From positions 3,721,001 to 3,785,000 of the forward strand of contig CM057229.1 in the NCBI GenBank assembly GCA_029891385.1: DNA of 64,000 nucleotides, in the 5' to 3' direction. The stretch's first letter is position 1; the number at the start of each line of letters is the position of its first letter. Below the pieces are notes generated by a model. The model was not told where the DNA came from and made no database searches. It saw only the letters and a list, made by a program, of their open reading frames with translations. This DNA is from Erythroxylum novogranatense (lineage: Eukaryota; Streptophyta; Magnoliopsida; Malpighiales; Erythroxylaceae). The position numbers were made by a program, and so were the translations under genes. Positions 15,222 through 28,112 of the stretch are shown here, one piece after another.

Positions 15222-16007
15222 AGTGGACATGGTGAGGAAATATAAGAACTTGGAAGTTTGAGTTGTTCTAGCTTGCTGAAGATTATTTGTTGGTCATGAA
15301 CCAGTTTTGGTTCTTAGGAAAAATTATAGTTTCATGGTCCTTTTTTATGCCAATTCAGTTTTACCTTTTCTTTTAAACTTAACGCAGCATCAAACCTATC
15401 AGCTTAATGTTTCAGATGTATGCACAGCTTTACTTGTAGATAATGTAGAATGTTTATGGATGGTCTTGAGGATCTCCTCCCTCCCCACATCCCTTCTCTT
15501 TTCAAAGACCTACTTTCTCTATGGACTGATAGGACATTTTGGAACTTAAATCGTTTTGATGGTATGTATTCTTAAAGGATCTACATCAGTTGTATGCAAT
15601 TATTTGCAGGCACCAAATCTCATCCCTTATCGAATGATAGATAGCCTATCGTCAACTAGGCACGTGATTAAAGATTGCTAAAAGATTTTTGGCATGATTT
15701 AGAAGATTTTGAGATTGTTTAGTTCTTATACAACTAGAAACCAGTGAATCCAACAAGAATCTACATGGAAACTTCCAAACCCAGATGAATAAATTGCCAA
15801 CTGTATTTCAACCATCAAATAGCATGATATATTCGTACTACAAACACTATCTGGTTAGGTAAACATTACAAGTGGAACAAAGCAACTAAGTTTGTTTTAA
15901 ATGATGGCAACACTAACTAATAAATACTCACAAGTATCAGCTCAGCTCCTCTAGTGGTGCTATAATCTTAGCCATTCGGTGAAAATGGAGAAGTTGGGGC
16001 AACTTAA
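15222..16007. other. Convergent 3' intergenic region (BES1 / TagA)
   Basis: Both flanking genes point into this 786-bp interval, so it should hold both 3' untranslated regions and polyadenylation sites. A small frame at 15307-15549 has no recognisable domain and lies in the expected BES1 3' UTR. Confidence 0.6.
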
Positions 16008-17493
16008 TCATGTGTTAAGCATGTTTTTCTCCAAGACTTTAACTGCCTCCTTAGTCTCTTCAATTCTGGGTCTGATGTCCTTTTTGACATTCTCATTGCA
16101 CTCTTCGTATCTGAAGCATTTTACAAGATGATCGTTAACAATCCCTGCCACTTGCATGAACGAGTAAACAACTGTAGGTCCAACACACCGGAAGCCTCTC
16201 TGCATCAGATCCTTGCTTACAAGCTCTGCTTTTGGTGTCTTCACTGGCACTTGACGTGCATACCGGAAGCCATTCTTCAGTGGCTTGTTACTTACAAATC
16301 GCCAGCAATAGCTGCTGAAGGAACCAAACTCCTGCTGAATCTGACAATGATGCAAATACAACAGGAGACAATTAATTCTATTTCTGAGTAATTAATTGAT
16401 ACCCTCAACTTTGAAATATGGAACAATCCTAAATATCCGCCCTGTTCATAGATTCTTAAGAGACCTGCAAGATTACCTTGAGCACTTGTTTAGCATTTTC
16501 GACTATTGCTCGGAGCTTCTGTTCAGAGAGTAATAAATTTCCATTCACTTTCAATGAAAGTAGCTTCTTTTCAGTGAACTGTGCAATGAATAATGGGTCG
16601 AAGCCGTCAAAGAGTTTCCTGACAAAAGGATGCAACGAAAAACGTAAGATAAAATGAGAGAAAGTTAGTTAATCGAAAGATTGGAGAATAAGATACCTAA
16701 ATGTAGCTCTCAAATGAAGAATTGCCGGCCAGTTGAGTTCTGCTAAAGCTTGTGAAAACACAAGCAACTCAAACAGCTTACTATCCTCATGAACAGGGAC
16801 TCCCCATTCTTCATTGTGGAATAGTTTATAGAGCTGATCTGTTACCAAGAAATTGAGTGTAGAGAACAGGTTGATTTAGTTTTGAGATTAGCCAAAGTCC
16901 CTGAACAGAAATTACTTCTAAGATGAATTTCAATTATGATTTGGAAATTTGGATGATCACATCAACGAAAATTTAATGTTTTCTTAATTTTCCTGGATTA
17001 GGATTAGTATATTACTGTATTAATCTTCTATGTCACGTACCACAACACCAATTTTTTAATAAACATGTTTCGGAATCTTACCAGAGTTCGGGGTGATCCA
17101 ATCACACCTCTGTACTATCCCTTCTTGCTTCACCGCAACCTCTTCACTATCATCAGGAACAACCTTCACAGCCCTCAATCCGCTGCGTTTTACATTCCTT
17201 CTAGAACTTACCACCTTAGTCGAAGAACCTCTCGACGACGACGCAGAAGAAGAAGAAGACGAATCCGTCGAGCACAAGCTCTCCACCGACAGATTCTTCC
17301 TCACAGCCACTTCCTGTGGCAAAGTCTGAGAAACCGTCGCCGGCTTCTTCGGCCTCACCGGAACCTTCTTCACGACCTCAGTTTTCCGTTTGGACTCTTC
17401 CAGAACCCTAACTCTGTTTCCAGCCGGGCCGAGCACCGGTCGCGCCTCGGCCGTCAGTTTTTCCGGCGAATGAAGTTTAACAGCCACAGACAT
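16008..17493 (-). CDS. TagA-type 3-methyladenine DNA glycosylase
   Basis: This base-excision repair enzyme removes 3-methyladenine from DNA and is probably nuclear. Four minus-strand exons, 17493-17082, 16838-16697, 16618-16477 and 16340-16008, join in phase to 342 aa. The first ~125 residues form a plant-type extension that is basic and contains a serine tract (about 78-91). The TagA domain begins at QRCDWITPNS and continues with LFHNEEWGVPVHEDSKLFELL. The putative zinc ligands are Cys130, His145, His303 and Cys307, the last two in GIVNDHLVKCF. The block KDLMQRGFRCVGPTVVYSFMQ is family-typical. The start is the ATG at 17493; the frame is open further upstream but only from a non-ATG codon. 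The gene is convergent with the BES1-type gene. Confidence 0.93.
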
Positions 17494-19900
17494 CGGTAGA
17501 ATGGAAAGTAACTGCAAAACGTTAGCTAGTTTTCGGGCTGTAAAACAGAACAATCTGGATTTCTGAGTGAACTTTGTGAGGAGAATAAGTTGCCAGGAGG
17601 TAGAGTGGCACTGGAGAAGAAATTTAAAGACCTGGTGAGGCTAAAATGGGAATGTGGGGAGACGTAGGAGCGAGAGGCGAGAGGCGAGAGGCGAGAGCAG
17701 AGAGAATTTGGGTGGGGGGGTGGAGGGGGGTAAACGACGGACACAACGGACGCTATATTTAAACGGAAAATTATAATGGATAAGGAACCGGTAATCGCCG
17801 GTATTTGTCCTGGGTGTCGGTTACTACGGACCGTTTGGGGTTTAAATGGAAAGTCACCTTGCAACAAATTTCCAATTTTGCCATTCTTCGTTGGTTTCTG
17901 TTGCAAACGATGCCGTTTCCGTTTGCTTTGGCATTCCAGTCTCCAGATAAGAAACTTTCATTACAAAGAGTCACCGATGATATGTAATGACTTTTTATGA
18001 TCGCTTTTAAATATACTAATGATGTCCTCTTAGGCCATTAGATCTCCAAAGATCAAAAGAAATTTAAACTTTTGAGTAATCAAATAATTAATTATTTGAT
18101 TTGATGAATTGAATACAAATATTTTTGTTAATAAACTTATTTTTAAAGAAATTTAAACTTTGAGTAATCAAAAATTAATTATTTGATTTGATGAATTGAA
18201 TAAAATATTTTGTTAATAAACTTATTTTTTAAAGAAATTTAAACTTTTGAGTAATAAAAAATTAATTATTTGATTTGATGAATTGAATACAAATATTTTT
18301 GTTAATAAACTTATTTTTTAAAAAATAATTTTAAAATTATTGACATTGTCTAATTTTGTAATTTTTCTTTTCAATTACTCTTTAATTATTTTTGTATATA
18401 TATTTTCAATATGAAGACAATATAAAAAGTTGTTAAGTGATCGTTTCATCGATAAATTTTAAGTTATCGCAGAAAGTTCAACTTGATAGGTTTTATATAT
18501 TCATTAACACACATCTTAAATGAAAACTCTTTTGCGCTTAAAAATTACAGATGCTCATTATATCTTATGTTAAATAATAGGTGAGTGGTAAGATTTGAAT
18601 TTATAATCACTTGATCACAAAGATTCTCGTACTATATTAAGTGATTATTTTATTATAATAATTTAAGTTGTTATGTGAGGTCAACTCTACCATGCAAACA
18701 TAAATAAAATTACAAGGTGCTGCCGACATTCCATCTTTCATGGAACTCATCATTTGTTGTTCCACTAACAATCACTCATTTGATGCAGGATTTAGTCTTC
18801 TTCTTTCATTATCAATCTTGTTATTACTCTTGACTTTATCTGTATATTATATGGGGATTAAACTAATCCTCGTATGACTTGTCTTGATATGGTGTTCTAA
18901 CTTGGAAGACGGCTACGTTTTACCAAACTCAAAGTTCCACCAAGTAATCATCTTAGAATCTGGACAACAAGGGTAGTAATGGAAAGTGTCCCCATTACAG
19001 GTGATTGGCCGTTAAAGAAGGCTAAGAAGCTTTTTGGCCAAGTGTCACATTCAGTTGGTAATGAACAAGGCTTAAGGTATTGGGGTTATGCTATGGTGGT
19101 GGGTACGTTTCTTACCGTTAGGAAAAAGAATCCGATGACTCTTACCGGTCACCAGAAACTGAAAAAAGGGTAAAGACAGACAAACTGATGGTGGGCAACT
19201 AACGGCTACGTGGCCCTCGTCAATCTTCTAAGTTACTTTAACTGGGCTGGACTGTATCATTCAGACGTCTTATATATTCAATTTTATTTGCTCCGTAAGT
19301 ACATAGCCCTTGAACGTTGTTAGTTTATATATAAATAAAAGAACGTTTGAAAGTGTCTTAACTTTTTATTATACAGGTTGATTGGTTTTATTTTTATTTT
19401 TGTTATAATTTTTAGTTTTTGTTTCTTTTAACAAAACTATGTTTGATTGTAATTTGTAATATAAATATTGAAAACAAAAACTTAGTTAATTGAGATTTGT
19501 AATAAAAACTAAAAATAAAAACATTTTCAGTTTTATCATCCTATTTTGATATTTATAATTATACTCTTATGTTAATAATTTTAATACATAAATTATATTT
19601 TTAAATTAACTAATTATCATTATAGTTAAAATTAAAATATATGCAAATTAAATATAATTAAAATTTACACATTAATTGTAGATAATGAAATTCTATAAAT
19701 TATAAAATCATATTAAATCATTCTAATCAACAAAAATGTTCATCATATTATAATTCTTGAAAATATAATAGTACTGTCATTTACAAAAAGAAACACAAAT
19801 CAATTAAAAATAATATAATCACTTCACATTTGTATAGTAATTTTATCTCGCTTTTAAGACATACCTTATAGTTGTCCTAGAATGATAATATACTCCACTT
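17494..19900. other. TagA upstream region and AT-rich spacer
   Basis: The first ~300 bp holds the TagA promoter and leader, including a G-rich stretch at 17700-17735. A tandem repeat at 18056-18325 is listed separately. An ORF at 18979-19173 (MESVPITGDWPLKK...) has no domain I recognise and is probably chance. After 19260 the DNA is AT-rich and leads into the degenerate Harbinger element. Confidence 0.5.
18056..18325. repeat. Three-copy tandem repeat, ~86-90-bp period
   Basis: Units start with AAAGAAATTTAAACTTT at about 18056, 18145 and 18231. Each continues with GAGTAAT, TTAATTATTTGATTTGATGAATTGAA and TTGTTAATAAACTTATTTTT. The copies are highly similar and AT-rich, which suggests a fairly recent expansion. 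Non-coding. Confidence 0.85.
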
Positions 19901-19939
19901 AAGAACTTGCATCTTTATTTTTACTTTTCCTAATTTGTT

Positions 19940-21120
19940 TTTCATTTTAGCATAATCACAAATAATTCATCGTTTGCCCATATAATCTAATATAATTATG
20001 TGTAATACAACAAGTAATAGCGATATATTTTTGTTTCTTCATATCATAACTCAACATGTTTTTAAGTATGAAAATCTTGCTTTTAAAATGTCAAAACATA
20101 TTTCAATAATATTTCTTAATGAATAATGTTTGTAGTTAAATAATTCTCGTAAATCTTGAGGTCTTCCTCTGCCTCTATAATCTTGCAAATATATTTTTCA
20201 CTTTGGTATGGTGAAAGAAATCTAAGCATATTAGTATAATATAAATCAACTAAATAGTGCTTACCTAACATATAAAGGACATATTATTAACAAAAAGATA
20301 TTAAAAATGAATCATAATTATTATGTTTATTTAAAATATTATAATACCTTAAAAAGCTATAGGAAATTGATTCGCTGTATTTGTCATTGTTTATAAAAAA
20401 ACTCGAGAGTCAGTTGCAGTACTTTCTCATCCAGCCATTACATATGTAAAACGTATGTTAAATGAGTAACAATACATAATATTTTGGGTTGGATTAATTC
20501 TTTTTTCCCTGTATGATATTTGTTCATTGGTCAGAACATGTGCATCAATATGTATATCATCTATTACTCCTAAATAATCCTAAAAATTAAAAAATATATT
20601 AAAATAATTATTAATCATAAGGACATAATTAAAATAGTAATTAAATATATGAATGTACCTAAAAATATGGAAAGAAATTTGAATTATATTGAATCTCAAG
20701 AGGTGTATTAGTAAAAGATGGTGGAGTAACGATTCTTTTTGCAAGATGATTAATTGCATATAAAACTTTATGAAAGTACTTCGAAATTGTCTAGGTCGAA
20801 TGTTGAAAGCATTCTACATGGACTCTAGTTGTCTCACTATGCCCTATAGTCATCAAGAAAATTGCTACTTATATCTCCACGGTCAAATGACTTGTTGCCT
20901 TTAAGCCTCCTAAATTCTTCAACTGATCATATACGCTCAAGAACATTATCTTTCTAATTCTTAAGTTTTTATAAATCCTTGTAGGATTCTCATTCAAAAG
21001 TTCTAATATCCAATTATGACTTGGTCGAGCATAAGTTCTCTTTCCCAATTACAAAAATAATGATTACCTTCTTCCATTCATAATCAGAATCTGATTCGAA
21101 ATCTGATAACAAATTCATGT
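19940..21120 (-). pseudogene. PIF/Harbinger transposase (HARBI1-like), degenerate
   Basis: Reading the minus strand in pieces gives blocks typical of Harbinger DDE nucleases. Near 20940-20730 is ETTRVHVECFQHST followed after a stop by TISKYFHKVLYAINHLAKR. Near 20600-20500 is YLGVIDDIHIDAHV with NEQISYREKK, the first catalytic Asp region. Near 20220-20050 are relics of the LFNYKHYSLRNIIE-like block, out of frame. The 3' end resembles ANDELF. Several in-frame stops (for example TAG in the FQHST-TISK block) and frameshifts rule out function. No terminal inverted repeats were fixed. Confidence 0.8.
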
Positions 21121-21329
21121 ATCTACAATGCCAACATTAAATAATTAATAAAACATTCAATTAAAAGGTTTAATCAAATATATAAAAAATATTCATTTAA
21201 AATATAGATTTAAGTCAAATATTCGTACAAAGCACAAACTTAAAATGTTCAAACTATGAAATAGTGCCTAAAATAAAAATGTCAAATTAATAAGAATTTG
21301 ACATGCAATAACATGAAAGCATAACTAAA

Positions 21330-22330
21330 GTGACATAATTCAATCCATCTTCCTTGTATTTGTAATCTTCATATAAATATCCTTACAAAATGGAGAATCA
21401 TGTAAAGCCTTTATAGCTTTTCTATATTGCACACTGTCAACACCCAATTCATCTAAGAAATTTAGACATTCCATCATTATGTTAGACTTTTGAGATATAT
21501 TCTCTATAGTGGATGATGTTTCACTTAATTTTTTTTAAGTAAATCATTCTTTTTTTTTGATTGTTCACCAAGTATAAGCAAAACTTCTTCTACAATGTTA
21601 GAGTATGTTTTCTTTCCCTTCTTATTCATAGGAGATTTCTTTCTCTTTGATGGAGAACTTATATCTTGATTTTCTTTTTCATTATACGAGTAATCTTCAT
21701 CAACATCATTTCCATATTCATCTTCTGTATTATTCGATAGAGATATAGTTGATGGATGTGCATGCACACCAGTTACAGTAGTATCTCTAAAAATATGACA
21801 CAAGTTTGAAAATTCCTTACATCCTTTTTATTTTGAGTATGTGAGCCATTTTATGCACCTATAATGATGAAAAAGGAATAAGAGAATAAGTATTATATAA
21901 TATGATATATTAATAAAACAAAGACATATTTGACCTTAAATAGATTTTCCTAACATTCATTTATAGCATTAACTTCATTACTAGAGGAATAGTAGTCAGT
22001 TCCTATTTCTTTGAGTAAGTTCCTAAAAATCTCCATCCAACTCTTAATCCATTATACTCATTCTTTAATTAAATATTAGTATACTCTTTATTGAATTTTG
22101 TTTGAAGGCCTACTTTAATATTCTTTCAACCAGATTTGGAAATGATAGTACTCCTTCGATTCCCCTTCTTCACTTTTTCAACCACCAAGGAGATTAAATA
22201 CATCTCTATGGTATCATTCTATACCCCTTTTTTTTTCATTTATTTCCACACAATCATTGGAATCATTTATATTGTTTAAACCTTTCATCACTAAATGTAA
22301 TCACATTTAAGTGACATTAATCACAATAAT
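21330..22330 (-). pseudogene. Myb/SANT-like partner ORF of the Harbinger element, degenerate
   Basis: On the minus strand, 21500-21345 reads MECLNFLDELGVDSVQYRKA...LHDSPFCKDIYMKI, the usual C-terminus of plant Myb/SANT-like (Myb_DNA-bind_3) proteins. The frame at 21803-21525 adds an acidic Ser/Lys-rich linker with SPSKRKKSPMNKKGKK, a possible nuclear signal. Harbinger elements encode such a DNA-binding protein next to the transposase, which matches this placement. The N-terminal Myb part (about 21850-22330) is broken by stops and frameshifts. Confidence 0.7.
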
Positions 22331-22979
22331 TTGTACAAACTATTAAATGTTAAACATGGTTCAAAATAAACGTAAAACAATCATAACAATTTCTACAAAA
22401 TATTAAATACTAAACATGGTTCAAAATAAATATGAGACAACCATATTAAATGCTTAAGTGCATACAAGTTCATGGAAATGATATAATAAAAATAAAGGTG
22501 TAAATTTGATTCTTTGGATTAGATTTAAATTATAGAAACTAAATACATAATCCAACTTATAAGTTTCGCAACATGGATTTCATTTTATCTTATTTCCTGA
22601 AATCTTGAGTTGATGTCAAAGTAAAAAAAAAATCTTCAATTCTTAATATTTACATTTACAATTATGTTTTATGAGACAATGTTTCAGTATATAGAGTCCT
22701 ATTTTAATTCTACAATTTGAGCCAGTGACAAACTTTATTCTCCATATATAGTTCCTTCCTTCCACTCAAAGATTTTTTTCCATTATTAAGACCCGACCAT
22801 TAGGGCAATGCCCAACTCACCTCACGAATGATATAAGTAAAAAGGATTGAATTCACAATAAACCATGATATGCTAGGGATGTGTTTTTTTAATTATGGAT
22901 TTTTGTCTCATTTATTGTCTTTTATATGTTTCAGATCTACCAAGATTTAGACATCACTGAAATAACCTTTCTGTCCGAT
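22331..22979. other. AT-rich spacer between Harbinger relic and LTR
   Basis: No reading frame is supported. TGACAAACTTTATT near 22727 resembles an LTR end, but the main LTR signature (RNA-end-like GC block) starts near 22980. Confidence 0.35.
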
Positions 22980-25045
22980 TGTCGCCTTGGGGTTACTTCA
23001 AAATTTTAACCAAGGATTGCGTATAGCGCAACCTCGGGTCGTTCTCTTGAGGAACCAAAAGTGATATTAATTCCTAAGTAACTAAATGCAATGCAACCTA
23101 AACGATAAAATGGGGTTTGATTTTAAAAATTATCGCTAAAGTTTGCAACGAATTAAAATAAATGCAAAGGACTTGTTTTTGGTATTTTTAAAATTGAAAT
23201 GAGTAATTTGAAATGACAACGAGTGAATTAAATAAGAAAACAAACACAAGTAATTAACAATGATAAAAACAATCATCCAGTTCAATAACGCAGGCAATCA
23301 TCACTAAAAAAGATATGGGAGTTAAAACAATTGAACCAAGAATTAAAATCAAACTTTAATCTAATAACCGAGCCACCTCGAATTGTTACAAAAATATTTT
23401 CTAATAATCCCAATTTACTACCTGCCACTAGACTAGTAAAATAGAATTAAGGATACTAACACCAATGCTCGACTTTTTACGCAATAATTAAGAAATAGAA
23501 TTAATGCCAGCAATAAATAAAATATTCCAAATAATTCAAGCCACCTTGAATAATTACCAATTTCGCTAAAATCTCAATACAAAGTTTTGACCCAAAACAA
23601 AGTAATGAAATTAAATCCGAACTCAATACAATATCAATTGCCAAACAATAATTCAGTCACAAAACGCAACTCTAAATAATTAAATAGTAAGATCTAGGAA
23701 CTACTAATTAATTAAATGGACAGAATAAAAATGCAGTTTTAACTCCCCTATAGAAATTCCAAGCTCCTGCCTTTGCCATTGAACCGAAGGATTATGATGA
23801 ACTAGCCACAAAAATTCATTGGAGACGCTGTCGACGTTAAGCTTCGGTGATCAGCCATGAAGTTGAGAATGAACACATATGCAGACCTAATTCTCCACCA
23901 CTGTAGCTGATGTAGACAAAATTATTTTTTTGGCCACTTTACTATTCACGTACCTCACCACCATGCACACACAAGCCCAATCCAACACCTGGTCTTCAGC
24001 TGATTAATTTCGTTCCTTTCTTCAGTTCATGCTCCCTTCTTGTTTTGTTCTCCAGCCCCTCACGTTACTCACCTTCTTCACGCACAGCCCACCTATTTTC
24101 TCCTTTTATTTTTCCGGTCTTTCCAGCTCCTCTAGACAACGCACCTCTTAGCTCCTTGCTTCTTTTTTATTTCTTTTTTCTTGTTTGCTCCTTCCACGCA
24201 CAACTCCAGCCTTCTATGCCCCTGCTGCCTTCGTTATTTATTTATTTATTTATTTCTCCTAGCTAACCATCAAGCAACGCCAGCAGCCTCCTAGACCACA
24301 CACAAACGCACACAACTCCAGCCCTCCACTTCACGTTTCCTTCTTTTTATGTTTTAAGTTACTCACAAGCACACAATCACTCTCCAGCTCACACAAAACA
24401 GCTCTCCTAACTCACGTAAATCACTACTTCACACAACGCACATCACCAGCTATCACTTTTGTTTTCTTCACCAACCACAGTAGCCTCTCACGTTGCCAAC
24501 ACCACCTTCCTTTGTTATTTTTCTTTATCTCCAAAAACTACTACACACACCCAACACTCTACTCACACACGGACACCAAGCTAAAAACACACTCACTCAA
24601 AAACCACGCAGAAAAACCTCCCTCACAAGCCAACTTCAAGATGCTTTATTCTACCACCCCTCCCTTCTCGGACAGCATACTACCAGCCTCTTTTGATTGT
24701 TACTGTCTATTTCCAAAGCCACCAGCCCACCTCACTCAACACCCATGCCAGGACAACACGTCTTCATGCCCCTTTTGTTATTTTTTCCCTAGCCTTTATG
24801 CACACTCCAACAACGTCTCCATCAACTGCCCCACAAACCATGCTGCCTCTTTCCTTTATACTCACACACAGCTCATGTCCAACATAGAAACACACACATG
24901 TCTTCACACAACACTCTCTTTAATCCATAACACAAGCACAACAGGCACAACACATATGCTTTATGTTCTCTCACAGAAAGACACGCAACTCCAATGCCAG
25001 TTGCCTCTGTTTTTTATGTTGATATATTTTATTTATCTCAAAGCT

Positions 25046-25053
25046 ATTCACAC
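25046..25053. repeat. Left 8-bp target-site duplication of the hAT element
   Basis: ATTCACAC here is repeated at 31284-31291. The uninterrupted site is preserved once at 35812-35819 in the other LTR copy. Confidence 0.95.
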
Positions 25054-25687
25054 CAATGTTATGAAAATCGCATCGGACTTGCATCGGATTGGCTTTGAAC
25101 GGAATGGTACTGCATGCCGGTTGCATCGGTACTGTTTCGGATATTTTTAAATTTATAAAATAGTCCCTAAACTTTTTAAAATTGCAAAATAGTCCATATT
25201 GATATATTATACAACCTGCATCAGATACTTTACCATTTTTCTGCTTACATTAACCATACTTTAAAAATCTTAATAATAGATAATAATGACAATTAATTTG
25301 AAATAACAATAATTTTAAATATTTTACATATAAATAATAACCACAATTAATATAAATAAAACAATCATTATCATACAATTATAAAACTAAGAATAATACA
25401 AAGCATTTAAAATATTACAATCATACAATTTCATCATTACAATAAATAATATTACATATTTACATCCAAAGATTCAAAACATCCGATAAAAGAACAATAA
25501 ATATTACAAAAAGAGTTGATGATTTAATAAGCAATAAAGTAGAATTTGAACTCAAACAAAATATTACATTGACATTACATACATATAATTTAACATAAAC
25601 ATCAATGATCAAATACAAGTAAAATTAAAAGAAGAGGAAAAATTAAAACCTGAAGTTCAATCGTCAATGGGCGGATATTCGATCGAA

Positions 25688-28069
25688 TCAAGATCGATTT
25701 AATCGATCATTTGGTACAAAATCCTCATCATTGAGAGGAGCTTCATCATCATCATCATTCAAATTTAATGCACCAAATGACATGTCAATGCTTTCCCATC
25801 CAAGATCATCCTCCACATTCAAATCACTCACATCAACCAAATTGGGTTCTTCAGAAACCCAATCCGCCAAAATATCAATATTATCAATCGCAATTGGATC
25901 ATTTGAAGAACTTGTGCTACTAAGAGTCCTAGTAAACAATTACATTTAATTATTAGAAAATTATAAGAAATTATATCAAAATTAATAATGAAAATAACGC
26001 ATCTTTCCAAGCTTCAAATTGTAACGAACATAAACCAAGTCATTCAACCTCTTATGCTCCAATCTATTCCTTTTCTTGGAATGGATAAATTCAAATGTGC
26101 TCCAGTTTGCTCACACCCAGTTGCACTCACACATTGACTTAAAATTGAATTGCAAACTTTCTCAATTCTGGAACACTACATCCGAAAAGATCCCACCAAG
26201 CAACTGCAAGTTATAAGAAAACAAAAGTAGTGTTATAAACAAAATAAAGTGATAAATAAATTTCAACAAATAAGAAATAGGAAATAAATAATACCTGGAG
26301 AAAGAAGTCCTCTTTGTTGAATAGCGACCGACATTCCAAAATCTTCATAAGAGTATTTATAAGCCTCCATTTGATCGGTTAAAACAACTTGCATTGAGTC
26401 ACGAGGAACAATTGTTGTAATCGCTCATAAGCATTCCTCTACTAACTTCAGCTTGCTTTTCCGGATTCAGTCTAAAATACACATTAGGATTCAAAAAAGC
26501 CCCAGCTACAAACAATGGCGAAGAAAGTTGTTTTCTCCTTCTATCATTAATGATTGAGATAAATGGTTCGTATAAAGAAGGCCTATGTTTCAGATTGGCC
26601 TTGATTGCTTCCGTTGCTCTCTCCAAAGATCAAAATATAACACATTGTTGGCTTTTCTTCACTATCACCAACCAAGCACCTCACCAAAGGCTCACAAACT
26701 CGGATAACGAATTGACATTGCACCAAAATTCCCTATCTTCCAATATGATACTACGACCTCCATTCCAAAGATTAGACCTAGCATGCTGAGATGTAACCCA
26801 CTTATCACTTGTAAACATTTGTCTTAACTCCTTCCTTAACGAAAGAAAAGACTGAAGTGATAAGAAATTTGTTGCAAATCTTGTCACAGCAGGGCGACAC
26901 AAATTCCTACCATTGGTAAATTCCTTCTCATCAAATTTAAAACCCATGACGATTATAAATAAATTTTGTCACCTTTTTTGCCTTCTGCATGGTCTCATCA
27001 AAAACAGGAAAATACCTAGGATTTCCTATATCCTCCAGTATTAAGTCAATGCAATGTGCAACACAAGGAGTCCAAAAGAATGAATTATAGGTTCTCTGCA
27101 ACCTCATCCTCGCCATTATAAGCGGAATCATTGTCGAGAATAAACCGAACAATGTTTTCTACCCTACTTCATTCACAACTTCATCAAATATCCAAACAAA
27201 TTATCAAGATTTCTAATCATGCCGATGCATCAATCGATTTTAAAACATAGAGCCATTAAAACAATAAACCAAAAATTTATAATAGGCTCTTGTCTCCTAT
27301 TCGTCCAACCATCACACATAATTGAGCATCCATTAATACCCCAATTCACTCTTCTTTCAACCAAATAAGCTCTCATTTCAGACACAGCACAACTCAAAAG
27401 TTTACCTCTTAAGTCATCAACCGATGGCCCTTTGTATCCTGGACCATAAGAGGCTATGGCATCTATCATAGGTTGATAATAATATGATTGAGAAGCATTA
27501 AATGACGAACTCAGATCATACCACCATCTAGCTACCGCCATATCAACATTGTGAGTCGATCTCTTGTTTGCATTGACTACGAATTGAAGGTCGAGCTCCT
27601 GAGTTGTTCGTGGTGCAAAGAAACTAGATGGTCGCCTTCTTCTCTTCCTCATTTGATTCTCGCAGGATCCCGAGGTCGAGATGGAACACTATCGCATTCA
27701 CTACCACTACCACTACCACTACCACTTCCACCTTCAACATCTCCATAATCACCACTAAACCGGAAATGAACTTCCACTACCAATTTCAAGATTCAATCTT
27801 ACCTTCTATCTTTCTCAAATTGATGTTCATCAAGAATGTTTTCATTTGCCACTTCACATCATGAGTGACTTTTTACAAGCTTCCACATCTCCTTTAACCC
27901 CAAACTAAATGCCTTTTCAATCGGGTGATTCCTCCACCTTTCAAATGCTTGTTACAAAACAAGCAAATGGTATGATTCTTTCGACCGAACCGCATCAAAG
28001 ATGAGCCCAAGTCGGATCATTGTATCTTCCTAAACTAGATTGATCGGGAGTTTTTGAACTTCCTTCCAT
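25688..28069 (-). pseudogene. hAT transposase, BED zinc finger + DUF659 + hAT C-terminal, degenerate
   Basis: This is the transposase of the surrounding element. From 28069 the minus strand reads MEGSSKTPDQSSLGRYNDPTWAH. After a frameshift it gives a BED finger (NHTICLFCNKHLKGGGITRL...HL) and KGDVEACKK. The frame 27652-27230 has MAVARWWYDLSS...YYQPMIDAI...YGPGYKGPS...INGCSIMCDGWTNRR, the DUF659 region with an RNase-H-fold Asp. The frames 27152-26937 and 26947-26681 continue with WTPCVAHCIDLILEDIG and LCRPAVTRFATNFLSLQSFLSLR. Near 26130-26010 is the C-terminal dimerisation block SKKRNRLEHKRLNDLVYVRYN, and 25939-25688 holds the acidic tail. Frameshifts and stops between these blocks make it inactive. 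Confidence 0.9.
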
Positions 28070-28112
28070 TTATCTGTACACAAAAATGAATAACACATAA
28101 TTTCAGTACATA

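Noticed and set aside
17065..17499. Plus-strand Arg-rich 144-aa ORF
   Set aside because: It is the shadow of exon 1 of the TagA glycosylase on the opposite strand.
18979..19173. 64-aa ORF MESVPITGDWPLKK...
   Set aside because: No domain, no neighbouring exon and no promoter; too short to support.
24045..25150. Ser/Thr/His/Pro-rich ORFs, repeated at 35226-35673
   Set aside because: They lie in the LTR of the Athila-like element. The same sequence occurs in both LTR copies and has no domain.
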